Below are positions 12,923 to 23,892 of a stretch of 64,000 nucleotides of DNA, one piece after another. Where the stretch lies: contig JAKCOZ010000005.1 in NCBI GenBank assembly GCA_022605955.1, positions 50,965,762 to 51,029,761 on the forward strand. The letters are read 5' to 3'. Every line of letters begins with the position of its first letter. The stretch's first letter is position 1. Both the position numbers and the translations under genes were made by a program. Source of the stretch: Rallus limicola. Taxonomy: Eukaryota; Chordata; Aves; Gruiformes; Rallidae. The notes beneath the pieces were generated by a model. It did no database searches, was not told the DNA's origin, and was given only the letters and a program-made list of their open reading frames with translations.

Positions 12923-13760
12923 CCGGTAACCTTCCTTCAACTGCTGGGTTAACGGCATCGGCACCTTTATCTGAACCTATCGCATTACACTCGGTGTCGT
13001 TAGCGCAGGGCAACGCAGTTCAGGTTATGGACCTGTCATACAAACGCAAGAGAAAGTGCCATGGGGCATGTGAAGGTGGTAGTTAAACAGAGATAGTAAG
13101 AGCTGATTAATAGCGATGATAAAGGAATGTCAACATACGCCAGTCTCGATGATTAAAAAAGAAGGTAGCTGGAAATTAGCAATTGTTACAGGTAGCTTAA
13201 GGATATTGTTATTTTTTTCACCTTTTGAAACATCCCTATGGGCATATGTCTGCCAGTGAATTCATTGAGATATCTCTCCAGTGCGTAAGGAATTGCTGTC
13301 ATGCAGCGACTCATAAGAGATGCCCCTTGCTCTTCTGGAGGGATCTCTGCTTTTCATGGCAGAGAGTCTCTGTTGCTGTAAATCAGATTAGTGCAATTTA
13401 CTTCATTGCTTGCTTACCCTGATGGAAAATCTGGCTCCAAATCTGAACGTTGCAGTCGTCGAAGAGCACCTACCAAGTTCTTGGCCCTTAGACAAATCCC
13501 CAGCGTTTGCTGTTGCAACTTGCCTTCTTATATCTGATTTTCTTCTTTTATAACTTGTTTTCCTTTCGCGCTCACCATTTGTTTGCCATTTCAGAAATGC
13601 TTTGTCTGCTGCCTCGCTTGCAACTGATAAATCCTTATTTCTATGCAGAGAGGAGCAGCGTTTCTAGGTGCTGTCCTCGACTTGACTGCAGGTGGAAACG
13701 CCAAAGACGCGCCTGCCTACTTGTGCGGAGCTCCCCCCTCCTTAATGTCACTGCCTAAAT
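12923..13760. promoter_or_regulatory. CpG-retaining block, candidate regulatory element
   Basis: By hand count, 12923-13148 holds 12 CpG dinucleotides at roughly balanced base composition, close to random expectation. A second cluster of about 13 CpGs lies at 13448-13725 (for example 'gcagtcgtcgaag', 'ttcgcgctc', 'agacgcgcctg'). The surrounding kilobases are strongly CpG-poor, as expected for methylated vertebrate DNA. CpG retention can mean an unmethylated enhancer or promoter, or recent arrival of the sequence. Small frames across the block, such as 12898-13086, resemble nothing known. No TATA box or exon is evident. Confidence 0.3.
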
Positions 13761-16754
13761 AAGGGTGGCTAGTCCTAGCTGTGAGCACCTGAGCACAAAC
13801 GGAGCAGAGAGAGCAAAATTAACTTACTGATGAACATGTAATGTGTAGCCTGAGCTTTACCTGTGTGTTGGTGTTCTCTGAGATCAGTCAGGGACTGCTG
13901 CCTGTGGAGCAGGAGGAGAGCAGGGCAGCAGACAGTGGGATTCCTGCAGATTGCTCTGCTAGCCACCAGTGACTAATCTGACCCATGTGTGGCAACTGGT
14001 GATGGCTTGATGAAAAATTACACATTTTCCAACACTTGTCTCTATAAAGCGAGTAACAGCCCCCAGCTTTTGGAGGCATCCTGATCTAGAAGTGAGAGGC
14101 TGAAAAAGCCCTTCTTCAGAGTGCTTCCCCTCCCTAGGTGAGTTTTTCCCCATCTCTCTGGAGCTGCACCAGCAAATGGAGTCTGGATGCATCCCCTCCC
14201 CTTGCAGCAGGTGAGGCTGGGTCGTAATGGTGTTCTCTGAGCAAACTGCACAGGGCCAAGTGCTGGAAGGCAATGTGTGGTTCCACCATGCCTTGGCCAC
14301 TGTGGTGGAAAGCACCAGCAGACAGCTAAGTTTGCGTGTACTGGAGATCTTCCCATGGTCAAGCCCTTCAGGGAAACTCAGGTTTGCTCCTCTGTGGCAG
14401 AAGGCCCTGCCAGCCCCAAACCACCCCATGGGATGGTGGGAAGAAGTAGCACATAGAAGCATGATCACTGTGATTGCTCCATGTGCTTCCCATGAGACAA
14501 TTCCATGGACATTCTGGTCAGGGCCAAGCCACTTTATCTTCTCTACTGGGAACAGGCCAGCAGCCCAGCAGCCTTGGCGCCTTCTCCCCCTCCTAGCTGA
14601 CTCACAGTCTATTATCTGCGTCACTGTCACACTTCGTTAATCTGCCTCTCTGGGGATTCCAAGAAGACACACTGCTCTTCAGGTCTCTTTCGGTGAACTC
14701 CTGGGACTCAATGAACTTACCCTGTTGCAGCCAAGGTGCAGAAAAATCTCGTAAATCTTCTCCAGCCCTATTGTGTGTTGTTCAGTGCATATTATCACGT
14801 TCAACATCTCTAGTTATAGTAATCACTTTTAAAAATGTACTTCTGCAATGTCAGTAATTAATCAAATGCCTTTGTTTCATTAGCCATAATAATATATTTG
14901 GTTTCATGTTCTTAGGTGTTCCTCTTTATAAACCTCTCTCATGATGAGTGTCTCCTCCTCAGCCCTCAGTCACTCCAGATGCTTTAACATCGCTGATAAG
15001 GTGTTTAATGGAAAGCCTATGAAATCACTTTTTTTCTGGTATCAGACTGGGATCTAAAAGGGTTGGGATTAGCATCAGGTTTGATTTGCAGCTGCAAATA
15101 TTGGCTCTGCTCTTTGAGCCCTGTAACTCCTGACAGGCTCCTGAATGCTCTCAGCCCATGTGCAGTCTGCACACCCTCTGCAGTACAGAGCTTCCTCTGC
15201 AGCTCCCATCCCAACTCCTGCCCCTGTCCCACGCCTCCTGTGAGGTCTCTTGTTGGTTTAGTAGGGATAGGGTTAGTCCCTAGAGGCAAGGAAAACTCCT
15301 GACAGTCTGTAAAGAAAAGGAAAAAAGTACTGAGGGAACAGACAGTGTGGGCTTTGGTGAAGTGGAAGAAAAGAAAAAAGGATGTCCAACCCCACCACTG
15401 TATCTGTATTAATTAGAGAGTAGCAAAGGTGAAGATACATCTGCAATACATGTCATTATGTATTTCCCGTACTGAGAGAGGTGGTTTGTTGGGACTTCAT
15501 CTGCCACAGCAAGGTTCACTGAAGCAGTGGACACCAAGCTGAGTGCAGAAGCTGGGTTATTCAGTATGCAAACATAGTAACTCGTGCCACTGAGGCTATT
15601 ACTCTGTACTTCAGAGCTGGGCTGTACAACAGGCACTTTCTTTTGTTCTCCTTTTCTGTTCTTCCTTGGAAAAATTCTTTTTTTTTTTTTTTTAAATCAA
15701 ATAAAAGAAATTAATTTTGGCATACTTCTGGGAGTAAAATAATTGTATAAAGTCATTGGCAAACAATCTCTGCCCAAACACGCATGCAGAAAGCAAGTTC
15801 TCACAATTATGGTTTATGCCAAATGAAGTCAGATTGTAGAGGCCTCCAGCATGATTTCTAGCATGATAATGATGAGAAGAGGAGATTAGGCTTATCACCA
15901 ACAAAGTTTTAGTGCTGGGATTTTAGCAATTCAAACCCAGCCACACTGCTGCAATGCACTTAAACTACTCTGCAGCGAAATGGTCACAAACACTGTAGCT
16001 TTGCAAAGTGAGGCAAGGGAGGGCTTTTCTGCTTGGTTTTGCACCCTAATACAGCTGAATGCCAAAGTGCAGGCAGCATTCCCAGCACATGGAAGCACCG
16101 TGTGCCTAGGGGTGCACAGGTGCTGCTCATGACCTGGGTGTTTTGGTTGTTTTGGGGTTTGGGGTTTTTTTAGGAAAAAGGCCTTACCTGAACCTCCTGC
16201 AGCTCTGTGCATCTGTCATGGCAAGGCTGGGAGTCTCAGAGGAGAGACTGGCAGGAGGCTGAAGCAATGCTCATCGCCCTTTCGTCTGGTGAGAAAATGC
16301 AGTGCAAAGCCCAGAGTTCTTACTCCCTGGTAGAAGGTGAAGTTGGCAGAAAGTGCTGGGTATGGCGTGGATCCAAAATCCCTTACACATTTATATTCCT
16401 TGCTGTGTGGTACAGGTTGGATATTGGACCTCAGAAGAAATGGATCTGAGAGTGGGTTCCTACACCCCAGTGAGGTCCTGCCAGAGGACCACAGCAGGCC
16501 CAGGGTCCATTTTAACTCTTGTCCTTGCTATCTCTTTTCCTTTGCAGCTACATGTCAGGACTCTTGACTTCATATTCCCAACTTCCTTGGCACCCATCAT
16601 TGTGTCTACCCCTTTGACTTGATCCCAACAAGGGTCTGCCCTCACTGGCAGAAACAATCCTTTCTTCTGGATAACCTGAATAACACATGAAGAAATACAG
16701 CCTCCAAGCAGCCATCATGTGAAATAACCCAGCTGGAAAAGAGCCAGGCTGCAG
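13761..16754. other. Unique non-coding sequence with overlapping chance open frames
   Basis: Between 13959 and 14640 a minus frame of 223 codons and a plus frame of 137 codons overlap. Neither resembles a protein family or shows a domain, signal peptide or membrane segment. The DNA is GC-richer than its surroundings, which makes stops rarer in all frames. A T-run of 16 lies at 15678-15693. Further small frames at 15017-15302 and 16207-16787 are also unrecognised. Confidence 0.5.
15678..15693. repeat. Poly(T) tract, 16 bp
   Basis: An uninterrupted run of 16 T. No retroposed sequence is recognisable beside it, so it is treated as a simple repeat. Confidence 0.95.
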
Positions 16755-17685
16755 GAACAGCAGTGCTGAGTCAGACTGAGGGGTCACCTAGACCATATCC
16801 TGTCTCTGACCAGCCCGCAGCGGATGCTCACCAAAAGAGCACGAGAGCAGGGCAAGTACAGTGATATTTCCTCCACTTCATCCTTCCAGTTTCTGGCAAT
16901 CTGGAGTTTAGGGACTTCCTGAGCCAGGGCTGTATCTTCATCTCTGCAGTCTAGGAGCCTTTGATGGACTTTTCTTTCAAGAATTTTCTAATTGCTTTTT
17001 GAACCCATTTATACTTTTTGGCCTCTACGACATCCTGCAGCAACGAGTGTCACAATGTGGTTATGCATTGGGTGTGTTTGCTTTAAACCTGACACTTAAT
17101 CACGTAAAGGCTCCCCAGTCCTTGCACTATGAGACATGTTTTTATCACATTCTCCAGGCCATTCCTGATTTCACATACCTCTCTCATCTGCTGTCCCAGT
17201 GGTCTCTTTTCTAGTCGAACAGTCCCAGCCCATATGATACTTCTTTATTTTAGAAGCTTCCCGTAGCTTTGATCATCCCTGTTGATCTTCTGTGAACGTT
17301 TCTGGTCCTGCTCTGTTTTTTCCAGGCACAGCAACCAGCTCTGCCAGCAGAGGTGAAGAAGACACACACTGTCAGCATACACAGCGACACAGGGATGGGG
17401 ACAGGCATCTTTTTGTTTTCTCAGTTTCTCCTAATAGCTCCTGATGTTCAGTTTTTATTTCTGAGTGCTACTGGACCTTGAGTTACGTACTTAACAGCAC
17501 TATCCCCAGTGACTGCAGGGTATCTTTCCCAAGTGGTAATAGCTATTGCAATATCCATTACTGGATAGACATTATTAGGGTGTGGGCTTTTTTTTCCCCT
17601 GTAGGCATGAGTTTGCATTTGTTATCATGAAACTTTTATTTGCTATATTATCATTCTCTAATGTGAGATCACAGTCACTGCTGGA
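16755..17685 (-). mobile_element. Ancient CR1-family LINE, 3' end and ORF2 C-terminal part
   Basis: Read as antisense, the stretch follows one old CR1 family in order. It starts with the 3' end ('ggtcacctagaccatatcct'), then 'tttagggacttcctgagcca', 'tttttgaacccatttatact' and 'gcctctacgacatcctgcag'. After these come 'gtctcttttctagtcgaaca' and 'gtggtaatagctattgcaat'. It ends near 'gagtttgcatttgttatcat', which corresponds to ORF2 sequence. It is about 0.9 kb, with no usable frame because of many substitutions and indels. A younger CR1 tail lies just downstream. Together with 19080-20080 it forms an inverted pair of the same family about 1.4 kb apart. Confidence 0.75.
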
Positions 17686-17688
17686 GCG

Positions 17689-17724
17689 AGATTTTCTGCA
17701 GCAACCAGATTTTCTGCAGCAACC
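17689..17724. repeat. Perfect 18-bp tandem duplication
   Basis: The 18-mer at 17689-17706 (agattttctgcagcaacc) is repeated exactly at 17707-17724. It ends 12 bp before the younger CR1 tail. A 12-bp duplication (gaacctgctttg) follows inside that tail at 17741-17752 and 17753-17764. Confidence 0.95.
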
Positions 17725-17735
17725 AGCATTCTGTC

Positions 17736-17825
17736 CTAAGGAACCTGCTTTGGAACCTGCTTTGGCAGGGGGTTGGACTCGATCTCTTGAGGTCCCTTCC
17801 AATCTCTACAATTCTGTGATTCTGG
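17736..17825 (+). mobile_element. CR1 LINE 3' tail fragment
   Basis: The sequence runs 'gctttggcagggggttggac', 'tctcttgaggtcccttccaa' and then 'attctgtgattctggg'. This is the canonical CR1 3' untranslated end with its degenerate ATTCTGTG octamer terminus. Only about 90 bp remains. It contains an internal 12-bp tandem duplication (17741-17764). It is less diverged than the ancient CR1 next to it, so it probably inserted later, near that element's edge. Confidence 0.88.
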
Positions 17826-19079
17826 GATTAGTTGCTTTAATCTAATTATTAGACTCTCATCTCTAAGGGTGGTATTGGACACAAGTCGTCAGACTTCAGG
17901 TTTTGTGCCTGTATGATGCTCTTCTCTGTAGCAAAGATGTCTTGGATGTGTCAAAAGGAGAGGTGACACCAACAGACTCCCTCATTTCTTGAATAACAAA
18001 GATGGATTCTTACCTCATCACCCTACAGGGAGTACAGAGTTGAAATGTGTGATTAGTGAGATGGGTGTAATGCACACGCTTGGGGCTATTCCAGGCACTG
18101 GAGCTAATCCAGACTGTGGGGTACCGTGATGGGCCTGGAGGTATGCAGGCTGAAGATTGGATTCCATATTGATTTTCTTCATGAAGCTTTCAATATACCA
18201 GGACACTTCCATTATGAAGGCACAGCTCTTCTGATGCTGGTCTGTGGCAGTGGTAAAAAATGGTCAGGAATAACCTTGAATCCCACAGGTTACTTGCCAG
18301 TTTTGTCTCATCCCATAACCTGGGATCTTGTTTTCCCAACATAGTTCGACTCTGTAAATCCTAGGGGTTGGTGGGGGGCCCATTGGTCAACTGGTGGGTT
18401 GGGAAGTAGGGGGCACAGTGAGGCTGGGGGTGATTTTTGAGGTTTGCATTTGATTATGATTGGCTGTTGCAGGGTGGGAAGAAGAAGTCAGTTTCCCTGC
18501 AACAGATGCTGGGGAGGCAGAGCCAGGGTAGGTCGTTTCCGATAGGAGCTCATGGTATGAAATAAATAAGAGGAAAGTGAGAGTGAAAGACACATTGTAT
18601 AAGATGTGCAACTGGCGAGATGCCAGCATAAATATTCATTGCCTATGTTAATTAGCAACTATTGCTGTTACTCATTAACTAATTTATTCAACAAATAGCA
18701 TTCAGGCCACTCTAGAACACTGCATACTGTTACTGCTAAAAGGGATATCAGTTTCCCTGGCTGTCACCTGGAGACATTGATACTCCCCCATCTTTGCAAG
18801 TACTTTGATACATGAAGATGAAAACTGCTGCATGGGGCCAATCAAGTACAGCATATTGCTAATAGAGTGGGAGAAGCCCAACCTTACTGCCAGCAACATG
18901 CATAAGAGATTTAATTCATCAGTCCAACCTCAGTTGGAGAAGAATGGCAAATCTATGACGGGACTTCTGCTTGGATGACAGCAATAGTGTGTAGGTTGCA
19001 GAGTCTGCAAAGGGATGGATGGGGTCCTCTGTGAATTGGCTTTCTTTAAAAGAGAGGAATCAAATGTGGAATAGCGTCA
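17826..19079. other. Unique non-coding sequence, no gene seen
   Basis: Single-copy DNA with one G-rich stretch (18364-18430). Short frames such as 18126-18344 and 18387-18629 are not recognisable. Confidence 0.5.
18364..18430 (+). other. G-rich stretch with G-quadruplex potential
   Basis: Six plus-strand runs of three or more G lie in 67 bp: 18364-18367, 18373-18378, 18396-18398, 18401-18403, 18409-18413 and 18426-18430. The last four have loops of 2, 5 and 12 bases, so folding is plausible but longer-looped than the classic motif. No promoter or exon is seen nearby. Confidence 0.5.
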
Positions 19080-20080
19080 ACACAGGGGGGTTCCACTGAA
19101 TCTGGTAGGACCTGGCTGTCAAAGCTACAACTGACAGCAAAGAGTTGCAGAAGATGTTGTCATTACTGAGTGACCAGATGATAAAACAGAACAAAGAATT
19201 CAGTGTTGGAAGGCACAAAGTAATGTACTGCAGAGAAAACCAGTCTGAATATGACATACGTAATGAGGGCTTCTAATATACCTATTACCAATCAGGAAAA
19301 GGAAACTGGAGCCACTGTGGGCAGTCCCATGAAACTGTCTCACCATCAGTGCTCAGCAGTGATCAAAAAGGCAACTGGGATGTTAGCAATTATTGGGGAA
19401 AGAATGCAGAAAAAAAGAAATTATATAAGCCATTACTTTAATCCAAGTACAATCAAATGGTCTGTTCCCTCCATCTCGAGCACAGAGAACTAGACTAGGG
19501 TATAGAATAGGGTATGTTAGTTATGGAGGCATAACTTCTGAGCAAAGACTGAAAAAGTAGACTGGAATCTTCCTTATGGAAAAAAGCAATGATGAAAGGC
19601 AACATCTGAGAAAAATGTTTCAAGTCCCGAATAGCATGGAAAAGGTAAATAAAGACAGCTGTTCTTACAATAGAAGAACCAGGAGACATGCAAAGAAATG
19701 ATCAAGCAGCAAATTCAAACAAGAAGAAATACTGTTTCATACCACATCTAATGGATTTGTGGAACTCCTTGCCCAGGGTGTTACAGAGGCCAAGAATATA
19801 ACTGGTTTCAGAAAAGGAATAGAAGCATTTGTGATGAAAAATTCCTTTAGCATCTCTTGAATGCAAAGGCTTAGGAAGTTGTTGATTGCTAAAAGCTGGG
19901 AGGAGGCTATGCCCATGGGAGGACTGCTGTATCCTGTCCTGCTTTGGACTCTCTATGAACCAGCTGCAGCTCAGAGACATGGACCTAGGGAACCTGGCCT
20001 TATGGGTGACCTTGTGTAAGAATTTTTATATCAATCCTCTGCAGTGAGGATTGAGATCCCTTTGAGGTCCCTTCCACCCG
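19080..20080 (+). mobile_element. Ancient CR1-family LINE, ORF2 C-terminal part and 3' end
   Basis: The sense strand follows the old CR1 family: 'gcaaagagttgcagaagatg', 'ggcacaaagtaatgtactgc', 'actggagccactgtgggcag', 'gcagtgatcaaaaaggcaac' and 'tgtggaactccttgcccagg'. It continues with 'aagaatataactggtttcag' and then 'gctaaaagctgggagga'. These correspond to the reverse transcriptase C-terminal region and the 3' untranslated part. The middle (about 19400-19620) is poorly preserved. A CR1-like 'gaggtcccttccaccc' at 20066-20081 may be this element's end or a separate later tail. No open frame survives. The 5' edge is approximate. Confidence 0.7.
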
Positions 20081-22829
20081 TCTTGTCTCATCCAGATAAT
20101 GTGTAATTTAGTAACAGTTTAAGCTGCGTGGTGTATCTTAAGGTACTCAACACAAACATACCTTGGCAGGCCATTAAGCCACCGGTGGTATGCTGTCATA
20201 TAGAGCAGATGTGGGTGCACCACAGTACTAACAGCTCACCTGAATGAAGTAGTGGACTGAACCCTAAGGTCTGCTCCCTCAGCACTGTCACAGGCAGCAG
20301 TGGCTGCATGCTAGTAAATTCAGGTATGGCAGCAGCATCCTCAGGGGCTGAGCTGTGACCACCTGCTGTAGCAGACTGTTAGAGCATCCCTGCATGAATT
20401 TGGCCCATTCTAACTCTGCTCCTGGGCACAGCACTTAGACCAGTCCAGGGACCATTTCCAGTAAGCAATTGCCATGTGAACACATTTAACTAGGCAGCTC
20501 ACTGAGACAGACACTGCCTTTTCTTTGCCAACTGGCCACAGTGCCCAAGAACACTGCTGGGCATGTTTAATTAACCAGTGTACATGTCACTTCTGTGTCT
20601 AGATCCAGTTACAGGATTAGGTCCACAAGGACAGGGGAGATGAATTTGTGAATCAAAGTGTTCTGAATTTGTTGCCTATGAACAACAATATTTTTGTGGG
20701 AGGCTGAAGGAAGAGATACTACTCAAAGAAAATCCCAAAGATTCTCATCCCAGCTGTAAGAAATGTGTGCATTTTGGAACTACATCTCTAGTGATAGTAG
20801 GATGCTCCTCTGAAAAGTAAAAGAACTGAAACAGAAGCTCAGGGACTCTGAAACTCAAGGGGGGAAGGCCTGGAGGAAAATCTAACAAAGAAAAAAAAGG
20901 AGGGGGTGTGGAAATGAAAGAGCAAATGAAAACATACCTGACATTTACACAGTACCTGAGACAATGACCTCCTAGCAGAGCTTCTTAGAACCAGTGTATT
21001 TTAAACTATACAGTGAAATAGCAATTAACTAAAACAACAATCCAAGTCCAGCCCCTACAACAAGTTGCAATATGTAGAGAAATATGTATGAAATTCTTTG
21101 ATGGGGGTTTAAAGTATGAGATAAAAGTAGTGTTGAGAAAACGGTGTTCTCTCTCCTATCTGGTCCATCACCACCAGTGGCTGTAAGCTGGTCGTGGTAA
21201 CTGCCTAGCATTTGGTACTGCTGATTTTTGAGGTGGTTGAGACTGAGGGAGACGATGTAAATTCATACTGTTCCCAGAGTGTCGGTTGCATTTTGTTAAA
21301 GCATGACAAATACCAGTGAGCTGACACTACTCATGCTCGAGCTGACAAAAAGCACTGCATGAAAAGATAATAGTTGGCCCACTTCCTGTATTAGCAGGTT
21401 GTAATGACATAAACTTAGACTTCCAGAGGAGTGCAGAACTTTCCTTCCCAATTTATACTATGCTCTAAATTTGAAGCTGGGTAAATCTGCCCCAAGCTTT
21501 TACACACACAGAGCTGTCATGTTTTCTGGTGTACAGCAAGGGGGGCAGTGGGATGGATCCAACATCCTGGTTTGTGTGGCAAAGGAGGCACTGCGTGTGA
21601 TGGGGAAGAGTCAGGAGACTTGGGAGGACTCTGTGTAGCATGGGGGCAGGAGTGGAGGAGCAGAAGCTGGGTCAGCAATGTTCAGGCTTTGCCCTAAGAC
21701 ATCCTCTGGGCTCCACTTCAGGAAAGTTCCCCTTTGCTTTCCTATTTTAATTTGCTTGCGAAATGTTTTCTCACACCACAGAGACTCTTTATTATTATTA
21801 TTATTTTTGGCAGTATGTTCCAGGTTTATTTTTAATTTGGGGCAATGCCTCTCACCCAGCAGGCCTCTTTTTAATACGATGAGGAGTCTTCTCTCTTTGG
21901 ATAAAGTCCTCATGGGAGATGATTTTAAATTAGTGGAGGGGAACAAAAAAAAAAGAAAGGATTGTTTTCTTTGAAAGTGCAACATGCATTTATGAATCAA
22001 AAAGATTTCTGTAGCCTACACTTAAAAACCCTGGAGAGTCCCTTGCAGGGAGGATATCACCTCAGGGAGAGTCCATCCCTCCCTCCCTCCAACCCCTACA
22101 CGTGCTGGCTCTGGGTGCAGTTTAAGTTTACGTCTTCATTCAAATAGCTGCAAGTCTTGGCTCCAAACCCACTCAGCCTCTCCTGCCTCCTGTGGGAAAC
22201 TGCCCCCCAGCTCATCTCCCCGGATGCGGGCACTGGCTTCCCCCACAGTGGGAATGAGGGATGCCAAGGCCCCTGGGCAAGTCAGCATCCGGAGGGTGCC
22301 CATCATCCAAGCCCAGGCTTCTATGCATGATATGGTCAATGTAGTGAAGTCTTGCTACTGGGGCTGGAAGAAGAATAGAGGTGGGTGGTTCACATCCAAA
22401 AGGTTGCCAGGGATATCACAATTTCTAGGGCATCTGTGGAAAGTCAAGCTCATGCACAGGGGCTGGAAACCCCATGCCTCCCTCCTGCTCCCCAGCAGAC
22501 AGTCTGGGCATAGCGCAGGAGACATGGTGGGACTCTAGTCTTGACTGGATTTTCCAGGTAAGCTCTGGGAGGCCACATGAGCTGCTTGGTGGCCCTGCCT
22601 TGGCCCATCCAGCCTGGCATCACATAGGGGAACCATCTGCAGGCAGTGTCTTCACTAAGGTCCAGAAAAAAATAGTTGGGAACCACAGGATCACATTTAC
22701 CTCTCTTCTTTTGGGAAGGTCCTTTCAAGGCATTACTTTCATGGATGAATCCAAGCCACAGAATTCTGTAACCATGTTTGTAAGAGAGGTGAGGGAATTG
22801 AAGACTTTTACCATTGTCCAAAGGAGATG
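20081..22829. other. Unique non-coding sequence, no gene seen
   Basis: Contains an (ATT)n-like microsatellite near 21790-21807 and a short CCCT-type tract at 22074-22092. Frames at 21611-22000 and 22224-22842 have no recognisable similarity. No repeat family was identified. Confidence 0.5.
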
Positions 22830-22940
22830 GAGTTCTGAGTGACCTGATCGAGTGGAAATGCCCCTGCTTACTGCTGAGGGTTTGGACTAGATGGCCTCTA
22901 AGGGTCCTTTCCAACCTTACACACACTGTGATTCTATGTA
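22830..22940 (+). mobile_element. CR1 LINE 3' tail fragment
   Basis: 'gtgacctgatcgagtgg', 'gggtttggactagatggcct', 'gggtcctttccaacctta' and the end 'gtgattctatgta' mark a CR1 3' terminus. It belongs to a different subfamily from the longer CR1 that begins 83 bp downstream in the same orientation. No coding part is retained. Confidence 0.85.
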
Positions 22941-23023
22941 TGGCAAATACTGCAATTTCTAGGTGATATCTATCTCTATTGCGTACCATTCCTCTGACCA
23001 GTTGCTGGAATAAAGCATATTTT

Positions 23024-23063
23024 GTGGCTGACACGCAGGAACAGTGGCTGACACACAGGAACA
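23024..23063 (+). repeat. 20-bp tandem duplication at the 5' edge of a CR1
   Basis: 'gtggctgacacgcaggaaca' (23024-23043) is followed by the same 20-mer with one change, cgc to cac (23044-23063). The unit is CR1-derived, matching the Gly-Val-Ala-Asp-Thr region of ORF2. The start of the element is therefore duplicated exactly where the truncated copy begins. Confidence 0.9.
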
Positions 23064-23820
23064 CTGCGCTGCCATCCAGCGAGACCTGGACAGGCTGGAG
23101 AGCTGGGCTGGGAGAAATCTAATGAAGTTTAACAAGAGCAAGTGTAAAGTCTTGCACCTGGGGAGGAACAACCAACTGTATCAGTACAGGCTGGGGGATG
23201 ACCTGCTGGAAAAGAGCTCTGTGGAGAAGGACCTGGGGGTCCTGGTTGATGACAGGTTGGCTATGAGCCAGCAGTGTGCACTGGTGGCTAGGAGAGCCAA
23301 TGGGATCCTGGGATGCATCAGGAAGAGTGTGTCCAGCAGGTCGAAGGAGGTGATCCTCCCCCTCTGCTCTGCGTTGGTCAGGCCCCACCTGGAGTACTGT
23401 GTCCAGTTCTGGGCTCCCTGGTATAAAAAAGACAGGGACCTTCTGGAGAGAGTCCAGAGAAGAGCAACAAAGATGATTAGGGGCCTGGAACATCTCCCCT
23501 TTGAGGAAAGGCTGAGTGAGCTGGGTCTGTTCAGCCTGGAGAAAAGAAGACTTAGGGGGGACCTAATTAGTGTTTATAAATAACTTAGGCTTGGGATGCA
23601 GGGGGAATTGGCCAGCCCGTTTTCAGTGGTCTGTGGGGACAGGACAAGGGGCAATGGCTGTAAGCTGGAGCATAGGAAGTTCCACACCATCATGCGGATG
23701 AACTTTTTCACAGTGAGGGTGACAGAGCCCTGGGACAGGCTGCCCAGGGAGGTGGTGGAGTCTTCTTCTCTGGAGATACTCAAGTCTCGTCTGGATGCCT
23801 ATCTATGTAATATGACCTAG
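23044..23820 (+). pseudogene. CR1 ORF2 C-terminal fragment (reverse transcriptase region)
   Basis: The translated frame carries the conserved CR1 ORF2 C-terminal motifs in order: [95 protein letters not shown] and [19 protein letters not shown]. In intact CR1, ORF2 encodes an endonuclease and reverse transcriptase used for target-primed integration. This piece is about 259 codons, only the end of a protein that is usually around 900-1000 residues. There is one in-frame TAA (23581-23583), just after the GDLISVYK motif. The reading frame then continues unchanged to a TAG. No ATG start fits, and there is no promoter. It is a dead fragment, not an expressed gene. Confidence 0.92.
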
Positions 23821-23892
23821 GGAGCTGCTTTGGCAGGGGGGTTGGACCTGATGATCTCTTGAGGTCCCTTCCAACCCCTAAGATTCTGTATT

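Larger units (their letters stand above)
23024..23892 (+). mobile_element. CR1 LINE, 5'-truncated, about 0.87 kb
   Basis: A continuous CR1 copy covering the last part of ORF2 and the 3' untranslated end. The 3' end reads 'ctttggcaggggggttggac', 'ctcttgaggtcccttccaac' and a single 'attctgta', with no poly(A), as is typical of CR1. The copy is well preserved: the coding frame runs from 23044 to the natural-looking stop at 23818-23820 with only one internal stop. It looks like one of the two youngest elements in the window. It cannot be autonomous, because the endonuclease domain and most of the reverse transcriptase are missing. Confidence 0.95.

Noticed and set aside
22450..23064. 204-codon open frame on the minus strand
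   Set aside because: It overlaps a CR1 tail and the 5' end of a CR1 in antisense, and the translation matches nothing.
23119..23493. 124-codon open frame on the minus strand
   Set aside because: It is the antisense shadow of CR1 ORF2.
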